Positions 1-7,506 of a stretch of DNA of 19,097 nucleotides are shown here, in pieces. Each line of letters begins with the position of its first letter. Within the stretch, counting starts at the first letter, position 1. A model generated the notes under the pieces. That model saw only the letters and a program-made list of their open reading frames with translations, was not told the DNA's origin and ran no database searches. Both the position numbers and the translations under genes were made by a program. This DNA comes from JAAYZQ01 sp034428935. Lineage in GTDB: Bacteria; Chloroflexota; Anaerolineae; JAAYZQ01. The stretch spans positions 1-19,097 of the forward strand of contig DAOUHB010000167.1 in the NCBI GenBank assembly GCA_034428935.1, given 5' to 3'.

Positions 1-20
1 GGGAGAACCGGCCGCAGGGT

Positions 21-49
21 TTGACGACAGGGGCGTTCGAGGGTATACT
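21..49 (+). promoter_or_regulatory. Sigma-A-type promoter of the GH3 gene
   Basis: The -35 box TTGACG lies at 21-26 and the -10 box TATACT at 44-49, separated by exactly 17 bp. Transcription would start near 56, giving a leader of about 30 nt before the ATG at 88. A purine-rich Shine-Dalgarno stretch (GGAGAAGGGA, 71-80) precedes that ATG by 7 nt. No other gene is visible in bases 1-87. Confidence 0.75.
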
Positions 50-87
50 AGGCCCGATGGTGGTATGAACGGAGAAGGGAACCAGCC

Positions 88-3000
88 ATGAGGCAGGAGA
101 TAACCAAGGGGTTGTCCAGGATGGACCTGGCCGGTCGCCTGCTGCTCCTGTGCCTGCTGCTTTCCTCGCTGCCGCCGGCCCCCCTCCTGGCCCAGGAACC
201 GGCCACGAGTGCCGCGGTGGCCCAGGCCGACGAGGCCTGGCTGGACGAGTTGATGGCAGAGATGAGCACGGCCGACAAGGTCGGGCAGTTGTTCCTGGTC
301 ACCTTTCCGGGCAGCGACGTGTCAGCCACGTCGGATGTGGCGCACCTGGTGCAGTTCTTGCGCGTGGGGGGCGTCATCATCTCGCCCGCCAACGGCAATT
401 TCATCAACTCGACCACTACGGCCCAGGACGTCCGCGCCTTGACGACGGGCCTGCAGGAGCTGGCGTTCAGCCCCTCGCTGCCCGTGACGCTGACGCATTC
501 CGTGCCGGTGACCGTGAGCCTACCCATGACGCAGACGCTGGAGCCCTCGACGTCGCGGCTGGTGACCGCCACGACGCAGGTCACGGTCAATGAGGTAGTC
601 ACCCAGCCGGCGCAAAGCATTCCGCTGCTCATCGCCTCCAGCCAGGAGGGCAACGGCTATCCCTACACCGACCTGAGAAGCGGGTTCACCCCTCTGCCGA
701 GCCTCATGGCCCTGGGCGCCACATGGAATGACACGTATGCGCGGCTGACGGGGGAGCTGGCCGGCCGCGAGCTGAGCGCCGTGGGCGTGAACCTGCTCCT
801 GGGGCCGTCGCTGGACGTGCTCAGCGAGCCGCGCCCGGGGCAGAGCGGCGACCTGGGGACGCGGGTCCTGGGCGGTGATCCCTATTGGGTCGGCCGCCTG
901 GGCAAGGCCTACGTGCGTGGTGTACACCTGGGCAGCGACGGCCGTGTGGCGACGGTGGCCAAGCACCTGCCCGGCCTGGGGGCCAGCGACCGCAGCCTGG
1001 AGCAAGAGATCGCCACCGTCGACAAGTCGCTCCAGGAGCTGCAGATCCTGGACCTGCCGCCATTTTTCGCCATCACGGGTAGCAGCGTGCCAACCGACAC
1101 TACCGAGGCCTTGATGACGGCCCACATCCGCTACCGGGGATTCCAGGGCAACATCCGTATCGTCACCAAGCCCATCAGCCTCAATCCCCAGGCCCTGCAG
1201 CAGATCCTCTCCCAGCCCGAGCTGGCTGCCTGGCGCGACGGGGGCGGCGTTCTCGTCAGCGACTCGCTGGGCGTGCCGGCGGTGCGGCGTCACTACAGCC
1301 CGGAGCTGGATGCCTTTCCGCACCGGCAGATTGCCCTTGACGCCTTCCAGGCGGGCAACGACATCCTCACCCTCTCCCGGTTTTCGCTGGGCGATACCTG
1401 GGAAGAGCAGATGCAGAACATCGAGGACACGATCCTCTTTTTCCAGTCGCGTTACGAGCTCGACAATAACTTTCGCGCCCGGGTCGACCAGTCGGTGCGG
1501 CGCGTCCTGAGCATGAAGCGCGGGCTTTGCCAGGCGGGCGCGGCGGAGCGGGGCGAGGAAGGGGCGGAGGAAGCCGAGGCGGTGCTCGCCTCCGGCTTTC
1601 GCCTGGAGAACTGCGTGGCTGGCGATTTTCTCCCCGGTCGGGTGGGCAGCGGTGGGGGTACCGTGGCCCAGATTGCCCAGGATGCGGTGACCCTGCTCTA
1701 TCCCCGCGCGCAGGAGCTGCCCCTGGGGCTGACCCGCCCGCCGCGCCGCGACGAGCGCGTCCTGATCTTTACCGACGTGCGCGAGGCGCGCGAGTGCGAG
1801 CTGTGTGCCCCCTTTTACATGCTGGACCCGGAGCTGCTGCGCGACGTGATCCTGCGCATGTACGGGCCGGAGGGCAGCGGGCAGATCAATCCTGACCGCA
1901 TCGTGTCCCGAACGTTCGACGACCTGCAAAACCTCCTGACCTTTGGCAATCCCGATATGGAGGCGCTGCTGCGCGAGGCGGATTGGATTATCTTTGCCAT
2001 GCTGGATTATGCCCCCGATGCCTACCCCAGCTCGGCGGCGCTGAAGCAGTTCTTGCGCGAATGGACGGCCACCCGCGAAACGCAGAACGTGGTCGTCATG
2101 GCCTTTGGCGCGCCCTATTACCTGGACACGACGGAGGTCAGCAAGCTGGCCGCCTATTACGGCGTCTATGACAAGACCGAGCCCTTTGTGGAGGCCGCGG
2201 TACGGGCCCTCTTTTTCGAGTACGCACCAACCGGCCGGCCGCCGGTGACCGTCAAGGGCGTGGGCTACGAGCTGGCGTCCGTCCTGTCGCCCGATCCGCG
2301 CCAGGAGATCTCGGTCGATCGCGCCGACGATCCGTCCCCCGGGGGAGGCACGCCGGGCCCCATCAAGCTGGAGGAGGGGGACTCGCTCCAGGTCCGGACG
2401 GGCGTCATCGTGGACCAGAACGGCAACCCCGTGCCCGACGGCACGCCGGTGACGTTCCAGGCGCGCTACCTCCCCGAGTTGTTGGAGTGGCGCTACGAAA
2501 CGACGACGGTAGACGGGGTGGCCCAGGCGACCATTACCCTGGAGATGGCGGGCGAGATCGAGATCCGGGCCACCAGCGAGCCGGCGACCAGCTCCCGGCC
2601 CCTGTTTGTCATCATGGGCGAGACGACGGTCTTTTTGACGCCGACACCCAGCCAGACGCCGACGGCGACGCCCACGCTCACGCCCTCGCCGACGCCGACC
2701 ATGACCGCTTCGCCGACACCCAGGCCCAGCGCCACGCCTTCGCCGACGGCGCCGGCGGTGACCGAGCCTCCGCCCCCGCCCGAGCCACGGGTGCGCTGGG
2801 TGGATCTCTTTTTGGCGCTGGCGGGAATGGGCCTGGCCGGCGGGGCAGTGATGGCCGTCACCAGGGCGCTGGGCATGGGCTCCCTCGTCCGCCTGGCGCT
2901 GTGGAGCGGCGTGACCGGCCTGGTGGGTTATCTATTCTACGGGCTGGGGCTGCCCGGCAGCAGCGTCGTGGAACAGGTGGCGCCCGGCCTGCGGGGCCTC

Positions 3001-3090
3001 ATCGTCGGCTTTGCCTGGGGATTGCTGCCCCTGGGCTACGTGGCCGTGGTGTCGTTGCGCGAGCGGCAAGCTAACGATCGGGCTGGTTAA
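88..3090 (+). CDS. Exported, membrane-anchored glycoside hydrolase family 3 protein
   Basis: The 1000-residue protein resembles GH3 beta-N-acetylglucosaminidases. Residues 12-35 form a signal peptide, probably cleaved after Ala35. The GH3 barrel spans about 50-475 and shows VGQLFLVTFPG, KHLPG (292-296) and VSDSLG, with Asp392 in the place of the catalytic nucleophile. A GH3 C-terminal-like domain spans about 525-760 and an Ig/Big-like beta domain about 761-850. A Thr/Pro/Ser linker (852-900) and three hydrophobic helices (about 905-990) follow, so the enzyme should sit outside the membrane. Two oddities stand out. The usual D-S-H acid/base motif after KH.PG reads DRS here, and the D-Q-E-G-G motif reads SQEGN. 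A Thr/Val-rich insertion of about 45 residues (128-172) precedes that second motif. Activity on amino sugars is therefore uncertain. The 3' end overlaps the convergent kinase gene by 20 nt. Confidence 0.9.
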   Translation: MRQEITKGLSRMDLAGRLLLLCLLLSSLPPAPLLAQEPATSAAVAQADEAWLDELMAEMSTADKVGQLFLVTFPGSDVSATSDVAHLVQFLRVGGVIISPANGNFINSTTTAQDVRALTTGLQELAFSPSLPVTLTHSVPVTVSLPMTQTLEPSTSRLVTATTQVTVNEVVTQPAQSIPLLIASSQEGNGYPYTDLRSGFTPLPSLMALGATWNDTYARLTGELAGRELSAVGVNLLLGPSLDVLSEPRPGQSGDLGTRVLGGDPYWVGRLGKAYVRGVHLGSDGRVATVAKHLPGLGASDRSLEQEIATVDKSLQELQILDLPPFFAITGSSVPTDTTEALMTAHIRYRGFQGNIRIVTKPISLNPQALQQILSQPELAAWRDGGGVLVSDSLGVPAVRRHYSPELDAFPHRQIALDAFQAGNDILTLSRFSLGDTWEEQMQNIEDTILFFQSRYELDNNFRARVDQSVRRVLSMKRGLCQAGAAERGEEGAEEAEAVLASGFRLENCVAGDFLPGRVGSGGGTVAQIAQDAVTLLYPRAQELPLGLTRPPRRDERVLIFTDVREARECELCAPFYMLDPELLRDVILRMYGPEGSGQINPDRIVSRTFDDLQNLLTFGNPDMEALLREADWIIFAMLDYAPDAYPSSAALKQFLREWTATRETQNVVVMAFGAPYYLDTTEVSKLAAYYGVYDKTEPFVEAAVRALFFEYAPTGRPPVTVKGVGYELASVLSPDPRQEISVDRADDPSPGGGTPGPIKLEEGDSLQVRTGVIVDQNGNPVPDGTPVTFQARYLPELLEWRYETTTVDGVAQATITLEMAGEIEIRATSEPATSSRPLFVIMGETTVFLTPTPSQTPTATPTLTPSPTPTMTASPTPRPSATPSPTAPAVTEPPPPPEPRVRWVDLFLALAGMGLAGGAVMAVTRALGMGSLVRLALWSGVTGLVGYLFYGLGLPGSSVVEQVAPGLRGLIVGFAWGLLPLGYVAVVSLRERQANDRAG

Positions 3091-4186
3091 CAGTGGTCGA
3101 CGGGTCGTACCCGCCGTCGGCCTCGGGGGTGTCCATCCGGAGGCTGGCGGGGGTCTCGGTGGGCGCGGGCGTGGGCGACGAAGCGGCGGGCAGCTCGCCG
3201 GGATTGGCGGTGAGCAGGATGGCTGCCAGGAGCAGGGCGCCCAGGATGGCCAGGACGCGCCGGTTGGCGCGCACGAACTGGGCCACCGGCCAATCTCGTT
3301 CGAGGACGCGGGCGGCCGCGCGGCTGATAATGCTGGGGGCCAGCAGGGCCTGGCGCACCTCGGCGACGGTCTCCGGGCGCTCGTCGGGGTGCATGGCCAG
3401 GCACCAGAGCACGGCGTGCTCTGTCTGGGGCGAGATGTCGGGCACCAGGTTGCGGGGCGTGGGCAGCGAATTGGGCCGCAAAAAACGTCGCTTGGCATCC
3501 AGGGGCGGCTGCCCGGTGAGGAGATGGTAGAGGGTAGCGCCCAGGGAATAGATGTCGGAGCGGGCGTCGGTGTGGCCGGTGTCGCCGCCATACTGTTCGA
3601 GGGGGATGTATTGCACCGTGCCCCGGCCCTGCACGACGGTGATGGTTCGCTGGTCGTCGGGCAGCACCACCTTGACCAGCCCAAAGTCCACCAGCTTGAC
3701 GTTGCCGGCGGGCGTGACCTTGATGTTGCTGGGCTTGATGTCGCGGTGGAGCACGGGCGGGTCCTGGCTGTGCATGTAGTCCAGGGCGTCGCACAATTGC
3801 GCGGCCCAGCTCAGGACCTGTCGCTCGGGCAGGGGATGGCCCTGGCGCATGGACGCGGCCAGCAGCTCTTTCAGGTCCTGGCCGGGCACAAAGTCCATGA
3901 CCAGGTAATCCCGGTCCTGGAAGGTAAAGTAATCCGAGACCTTGGGCAGGTTGGGATGGTCCAGGCGGGCCAGGGTGCTGGCCTCCTGGTAGAACTGCTC
4001 GCGAGATTGGCGCAGCTCTTCGGGAGTGGCGTCGGGATCGGGCAGCGCTTCCTTGACGGCGCAGACGCGCCCCTTGAGGCGCAGGTCATCGGCGCGATAC
4101 GTGGCACCCATGCCACCGCGCCCGACGAGCTCGACGATTCGGTAGCGTTCGCGTAGAACGGTTCCCGGTGATAGACTGCGCGTCAA
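3071..4186 (-). CDS. Membrane Ser/Thr protein kinase (PknB/Hanks type)
   Basis: The 371-residue protein is a complete Hanks-type kinase. It has the glycine loop GRGGMG (22-27), Lys45 in AVKE, Glu68, the catalytic loop HRDIKPSN (147-154) and DFG (167-169). The usual APE motif reads PLE. One transmembrane helix (about 309-327) follows, then a 44-residue Pro/Thr-rich outer tail. The tail carries no PASTA, WD40 or other sensor domain. The start is TTG (minus-strand 4186), preceded at 7 nt by GGGAG; no in-frame ATG fits the conserved N-terminus. The kinase should phosphorylate Ser/Thr on cytoplasmic targets. The obvious candidate is the FHA-winged helix regulator encoded divergently next door. The family call is firm; the target is inferred. 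Confidence 0.93.
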   Translation of the reverse strand: MTRSLSPGTVLRERYRIVELVGRGGMGATYRADDLRLKGRVCAVKEALPDPDATPEELRQSREQFYQEASTLARLDHPNLPKVSDYFTFQDRDYLVMDFVPGQDLKELLAASMRQGHPLPERQVLSWAAQLCDALDYMHSQDPPVLHRDIKPSNIKVTPAGNVKLVDFGLVKVVLPDDQRTITVVQGRGTVQYIPLEQYGGDTGHTDARSDIYSLGATLYHLLTGQPPLDAKRRFLRPNSLPTPRNLVPDISPQTEHAVLWCLAMHPDERPETVAEVRQALLAPSIISRAAARVLERDWPVAQFVRANRRVLAILGALLLAAILLTANPGELPAASSPTPAPTETPASLRMDTPEADGGYDPSTTVNQPDR

Positions 4187-4249
4187 TGGTTCGCTCCCGG
4201 CATCATTGGCGAGAGGGGGCCGGATCGTGCATCCCCTCCCGCCGCCTTT

Positions 4250-4278
4250 AGATTATCGTAGAATGGTCAAGTTGTCAA
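4250..4278 (-). promoter_or_regulatory. Probable promoter of the kinase gene
   Basis: On the minus strand TTGACA (plus positions 4273-4278) is followed after 17 bp by TAATCT (4250-4255), a perfect -35 with a poor -10. GATAAT at 15 bp is an alternative -10. On the opposite strand a -10-like TAGAAT (4259-4264) without a clear -35 could serve the FHA gene, so the two start sites would face away from each other within about 20 bp. TGTCAA (4273-4278) and TTGACA (4284-4289) form a short inverted repeat that could be an operator. Confidence 0.45.
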
Positions 4279-4302
4279 GGTTGTTGACAGGGAGGTGCGT
4301 CC

Positions 4303-4950
4303 GTGTCCGCAGAGACTGCCATGCTGCTGGTCCTTGAAGGACCGAACCCGGGCAAACGACTCTACATGGACCAGCCGGTTCTGCTGGTGGGTCGCGACGA
4401 GGACTGCGACCTGGTGATCGTCGACCGGCAGGTATCGCGGCGGCACGCGTCCATCACCCGTGAAAACGAGCAATACGTCCTGCGCGACCTGGATTCAAAG
4501 AACGGCACGTTTATTAACGGCCAGGAGGTGCAGAGCGCCTACATGCTCAAGGACGGCGACGAGATCCAGATTGCCTACTGCTGCAAGATGGCCTTCGTGG
4601 CTGCCGACTCGACGGCGCCCGTGCTCCTGGAGACGCCGGAGCAGGGGCTGCGCCTGGACCCCGAGAGCAAGCGGGTGTGGGTGGCCGGCCAGGAGCTGGA
4701 ACCGCCCCTGTCCCTGGCCCAGTACCGCCTCCTGGCGCTCCTGTACGACGAGCCGGGCCGTGTCTACAGTCGCGACGAGATCGTAGAGGCCGTCTGGCCG
4801 GAAGACGACCGCGATGGCATCTCGGAGCAGGCCATCGACGCCCTGGCCCGTCGCTTGCGAGAGCGGCTGGCCGAGGTGGACCCGGGCACCCAGTACGTCG
4901 TGACCGTGCGCGGCCACGGCTTTCGGCTGGAGAACACGCACAAGCCCTGA
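4303..4950 (+). CDS. FHA-domain, OmpR/PhoB-type winged-helix transcription regulator
   Basis: The 215-residue protein has two domains. An N-terminal FHA domain (about 5-100) carries the phosphothreonine-binding signature: Gly30-Arg31, Ser45-x-x-His48 and Asn67-Gly68-Thr69. A C-terminal DNA-binding winged helix of the Trans_reg_C type spans about 112-210 and ends in a V-R-G-x-G-F/Y-R-like wing motif. The start is GTG, 7 nt after GGAGG (4291-4295). The FHA domain should read Thr phosphorylation, most plausibly of or by the divergent kinase at 3071-4186, and adjust transcription. It resembles the mycobacterial PknH-EmbR logic, but the domains are in reverse order and there is no BTAD domain. There is no response-regulator receiver domain. 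The stop lies 7 nt from the stop of the convergent gene at 4958. Confidence 0.92.
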   Translation: MSAETAMLLVLEGPNPGKRLYMDQPVLLVGRDEDCDLVIVDRQVSRRHASITRENEQYVLRDLDSKNGTFINGQEVQSAYMLKDGDEIQIAYCCKMAFVAADSTAPVLLETPEQGLRLDPESKRVWVAGQELEPPLSLAQYRLLALLYDEPGRVYSRDEIVEAVWPEDDRDGISEQAIDALARRLRERLAEVDPGTQYVVTVRGHGFRLENTHKP

Positions 4951-4957
4951 GCGGGCC

Positions 4958-5557
4958 TCAGCCGATCATGGTGCGGATGGCCCCGATAGCCTCCTCCACG
5001 CGTGCCAGCTCGGCCAGGATCTCTTCCCGGGGAAAGTCGGGCGGTGGCGGCGTTCCCTCGTCGGTTACGCTGACAAACTCGACGTCATAGTGGTCGTGGT
5101 TGGTCTGTCCCAACATGCCGAGGCCCAGGATCACGTCCGAGCGCGTGGCCTGGCCATAGATCCAGGTGGCGTGGGGGCCGATCTGGCCCTGGCTCGGGAA
5201 AAAGTACGCCCCGCGGCCCATGCCAAAACCCGTGTCGCCGTTGATGTTGGTAAAGCCGGTCACCGCGCGCTGGGGCCGCATCTGCGGGGGAAGGCCTCCC
5301 TGGGGCCCGGCGTAGGGATCGTCGGGCGCGTCGGGCCAATACCAGGCCACCTGCAATCCTTCGATGGGGGCGCCGTCCTTGTTGGTGACGCGCACGACGA
5401 GCGTGGCGGCGGTATAGATCTTTTCCCGCAGCGCCGCGATCTTGTAAACGGGGCCCTCACCCGGCGGCGCCGGGTGGATGATGAAATCCCCATACCTCGC
5501 GCGCAGGTAGTCCACGTTGCGCTCGTTGCCCTGCCAGTCATAGACGCGGATGTCCAT
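4958..5557 (-). CDS. Uncharacterised Ig-like-fold protein, 199 aa
   Basis: I cannot assign a function. The protein starts MDIRVYDWQGNE and has no signal peptide. Its middle (about 45-165) looks like a beta-sandwich of carboxypeptidase-regulatory/Ig type (LVVRVTNKDGAPIEGLQVAW, then TNINGDTGFGMG). It ends in a short amphipathic helix (last 23 residues, REEILAELARVEEA). From memory, similar segments occur attached to glycosidase/lysozyme-like or surface proteins of Chloroflexota; here the domain stands alone. An in-frame extension to 5986 exists, but the start at 5557 is preferred. AAAGGAG stands just upstream of it and a promoter (5592-5620) would start transcription after the extension's ATG. 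Confidence 0.75.
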   Translation of the reverse strand: MDIRVYDWQGNERNVDYLRARYGDFIIHPAPPGEGPVYKIAALREKIYTAATLVVRVTNKDGAPIEGLQVAWYWPDAPDDPYAGPQGGLPPQMRPQRAVTGFTNINGDTGFGMGRGAYFFPSQGQIGPHATWIYGQATRSDVILGLGMLGQTNHDHYDVEFVSVTDEGTPPPPDFPREEILAELARVEEAIGAIRTMIG

Positions 5558-5591
5558 GCCGGAAACTCCTTTCCATCGCAGTGCTGCTGTC

Positions 5592-5620
5592 ATTGTATCA
5601 CACCTGGCTGCGGCTGCCAA
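5592..5620 (-). promoter_or_regulatory. Promoter of the Ig-like-fold gene
   Basis: On the minus strand TTGGCA (plus 5615-5620) and TACAAT (5592-5597) are separated by exactly 17 bp. The start codon at 5557 follows about 28 nt after the expected transcription start. This supports the short form of the gene. Confidence 0.7.
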
Positions 5621-5645
5621 AACGTGCCGGACGCCGTCAGGGATG

Positions 5646-5674
5646 TTGACCGGCGAGCGGTCCTGGACTATAAT
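5646..5674 (+). promoter_or_regulatory. Promoter of the HAD/TIM-barrel operon
   Basis: TTGACC (5646-5651) and a perfect TATAAT (5669-5674) are separated by 17 bp. Transcription from about 5681 would cover both genes 5724-6566 and 6563-7363. The promoter is divergent from, and about 25 bp away from, the one at 5592-5620. Confidence 0.8.
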
Positions 5675-5723
5675 TGCGGCCGAAGAGACCGAGCCCGAGG
5701 GCTGAAAAGTGAGGCAGGCAACC

Positions 5724-6566
5724 ATGAGCCAAGCAGAGCATGGCAAGGCGGGCGAGGCCCCCATTGCCGGGGTGATTTTCGACATCGACGGCGTCCTGGA
5801 GTTCCAGGGCAAGGTGTATCCCGGGGCCGTGGAGACGCTGGCGGCCCTTCGAGAGGGAGGGCTGCTGATCCGGTTTCTGACCAACAGCACGCTGAAAAGC
5901 CGGGCCTCTTGCGCCGAGAAGCTGCAGCGCCGGGGGTTCGAGGCGCACGAGTCGGAGGTGGTGACGGCGTCGTATGCCACGGCCACGTACCTGCGCGAGC
6001 AGGGGGTGCGCAGTTGCTGGGTCCTCGTCGACGGGGAGGGGCGCCGCGAGTTCGACGGGCTGCCCCAGGACGAGGAGGATCCGGAGTACGTGGTGGTGGG
6101 CGACTATCGCCAGGGGCTGAACTGGGCGAACATGAACCGGGCCCTGCGCCTGGTGTTGCGCGGCGCGCGCCTGGTGGGCATGCAGTCCGAGCTCCTGGAT
6201 TTGAGCGGTGCCGAGGACGAGCAGTTGAACGTCGGCGCCTGGGCCAGGATGCTGGAGCAGGCGGCGGGTGTCGAGGCGACCTACATTGGCAAGCCGGAGG
6301 CCTATGCCTTTGCCCTGGTGCTCAAGACGATGGGCCTCGGCCGGCGCCAGGTCGTCATGGTCGGCGACAAGGTGTCGACGGACATCCGCGGCGCCAACGA
6401 CTTTGGCATACCCTCGGTCCTGCTGCGCACGGGCGAGTTCGACGAGGCGGAGCTGAACGGCGGGGTGCGCCCGGACCACATCCTCGACTCGATCCGGGAC
6501 CTCCCTGCCCTCCTCGGCCTGCCGGATGACGGTGCGCCCCGGGCACGCGGCGCGGGTGAGCGGTGA
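5724..6566 (+). CDS. HAD-IIA family hydrolase (NagD/LHPP-like phosphatase)
   Basis: The 280-residue protein carries the four HAD motifs. Motif I is FDIDGV, with nucleophile Asp20 and acid/base Asp22. Motif II is LTNST, motif III is the Lys in GKPEAYAF, and motif IV is GDKVSTDI. The cap sits between motifs II and III, as in subfamily IIA, and length is typical. The sequence is closer in feel to LHPP/HDHD2-type members than to NagD proper, so the substrate (a sugar phosphate, nucleotide or phospho-amino acid) cannot be named. ATG 5724 was chosen because GAGG lies 9 nt upstream; an in-frame GTG at 5709 lacks a spaced ribosome site. The stop overlaps the next start (GTGA), so the two genes should be translationally coupled. 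Confidence 0.88.
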   Translation: MSQAEHGKAGEAPIAGVIFDIDGVLEFQGKVYPGAVETLAALREGGLLIRFLTNSTLKSRASCAEKLQRRGFEAHESEVVTASYATATYLREQGVRSCWVLVDGEGRREFDGLPQDEEDPEYVVVGDYRQGLNWANMNRALRLVLRGARLVGMQSELLDLSGAEDEQLNVGAWARMLEQAAGVEATYIGKPEAYAFALVLKTMGLGRRQVVMVGDKVSTDIRGANDFGIPSVLLRTGEFDEAELNGGVRPDHILDSIRDLPALLGLPDDGAPRARGAGER

Positions 6567-7363
6567 TCCTGGGGATCTTTGCCCGGACGTTCAAGCGGCC
6601 CTCGCTGGAGGGGGTGCTGGACGCGGTGCAGGCCCACGGCCTGCGGGCCGTGCAGTTCAACACGGCCAGCGCCGGGCTGCCTTCCATGCCCGACGAGATC
6701 GAACCGGGGCTGCTGGTGCGCATCCGGGCTGCCCTGGAGGCCCGGGGCCTGGAGATGGCCGCCGTGTCGGGCACCTTTAACATGATCCATCCCGATCCGC
6801 GGCGCCGTGAGGAAGGGCTGCGGCGCCTGGCGGTCCTGGCCGCCGCGTGCCGCCCCATGGGCACCTCGACCATCACCCTGTGCACCGGAACGCGAGACCC
6901 CGACGACAAATGGCGCTGGCACCCGGGCAACGCGCTGCCGGACGCCTGGCAGGATCTGCGTGGGGCGATGGAGCGCGCCCTTGCCATCGCCGACGAGCAC
7001 GACCTTGTCCTGGGGATCGAGCCGGAGCAGGCGAACGTCGTCGACTCGCCGGCGGCTGCCCGGCGCCTCCTGGACGAGATGCGCTCGCCCCGCCTGAAGG
7101 TCATACTGGACCCGGTCAACCTGCAGGCCGGGGGCGACGCGGACCGGGTGCGCGCCCTGGTGGACGAGGCCCTGGACCTGCTGGGCCCGGACCTGGTGGC
7201 GGCCCACGCCAAGGAGCTGTTCCCCGGCGGCGCCGGCTGGCGCCTGGACTATCGGCATTTCGTCGCCGCTCTGCGTGCCGCCGGATTTGGCGGCCCGCTA
7301 TTGCTCCACAACCTGCCCGAGGCGGCCGTGGGCCCGGCGGTACGCCTGCTGCGCGGGCTGTAA
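6563..7363 (+). CDS. Sugar phosphate isomerase/epimerase-like TIM-barrel protein
   Basis: The 266-residue protein matches the xylose-isomerase-like TIM-barrel (AP endonuclease 2) superfamily. It opens ILGIFARTF, then runs through alternating strands and helices. Candidate metal ligands at the usual places are Glu153 (or Glu155) in GIEPE, Asp183 in ILDPVN, and His215 in AAHAKE; the last-strand ligand is probably in LLHNLPE. Family members isomerise or epimerise sugars and related keto-acids; no specific substrate is visible. The start is GTG, overlapping the upstream stop by 4 nt. Pairing with a HAD phosphatase suggests consecutive steps on a phosphorylated sugar or polyol, which is an inference from the operon alone. 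Confidence 0.85.
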   Translation: MILGIFARTFKRPSLEGVLDAVQAHGLRAVQFNTASAGLPSMPDEIEPGLLVRIRAALEARGLEMAAVSGTFNMIHPDPRRREEGLRRLAVLAAACRPMGTSTITLCTGTRDPDDKWRWHPGNALPDAWQDLRGAMERALAIADEHDLVLGIEPEQANVVDSPAAARRLLDEMRSPRLKVILDPVNLQAGGDADRVRALVDEALDLLGPDLVAAHAKELFPGGAGWRLDYRHFVAALRAAGFGGPLLLHNLPEAAVGPAVRLLRGL

Positions 7364-7401
7364 GACGTCGCCCCACGGCGACCCCCTTACCTCGCTGCAA
7401 C

Positions 7402-7506
7402 CCCCTCACCCCCAACCCCTCTCCCCCGAAACGGCGGAGGAGAGGGGGGGCAACTCGGCACGCGACTCCCCCTTGCCGTGTCGGGAAAGGGGCCGGGGGG
7501 TCAGGT
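7402..7506. repeat. C-rich/G-rich inverted-repeat element (REP/MITE-like)
   Basis: The element starts CCCTCACCCCCAACCCC and ends GGGGCCGGGGGGTCAGG, which are imperfect inverted copies of each other. Inside are two hairpins. CCCCTCTCC (7416-7424) pairs with GGAGAGGGG (7439-7447), and CCCCTT (7469-7474) pairs with AAGGGG (7487-7492). This layout resembles short palindromic elements common between genes in Chloroflexota and cyanobacteria (from memory). It fills nearly all of the space between two convergent genes and could act as a bidirectional terminator. Its right end includes the stop codon of the gene at 7501-8805. Confidence 0.72.

Noticed and set aside
520..1929. 469-codon minus-strand open frame opposite the GH3 gene
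   Set aside because: No motif or ribosome site, and the plus strand is clearly the coding strand.
2641..2760. Tandem ACGCCGAC-type DNA repeat
   Set aside because: It is only the codons of the Thr-Pro linker of the GH3 protein, not an independent element.
5558..5986. N-terminal extension of the Ig-like-fold gene
   Set aside because: It would run through the HAD gene's promoter and start; its own promoter at 5592-5620 and ribosome site support the start at 5557.
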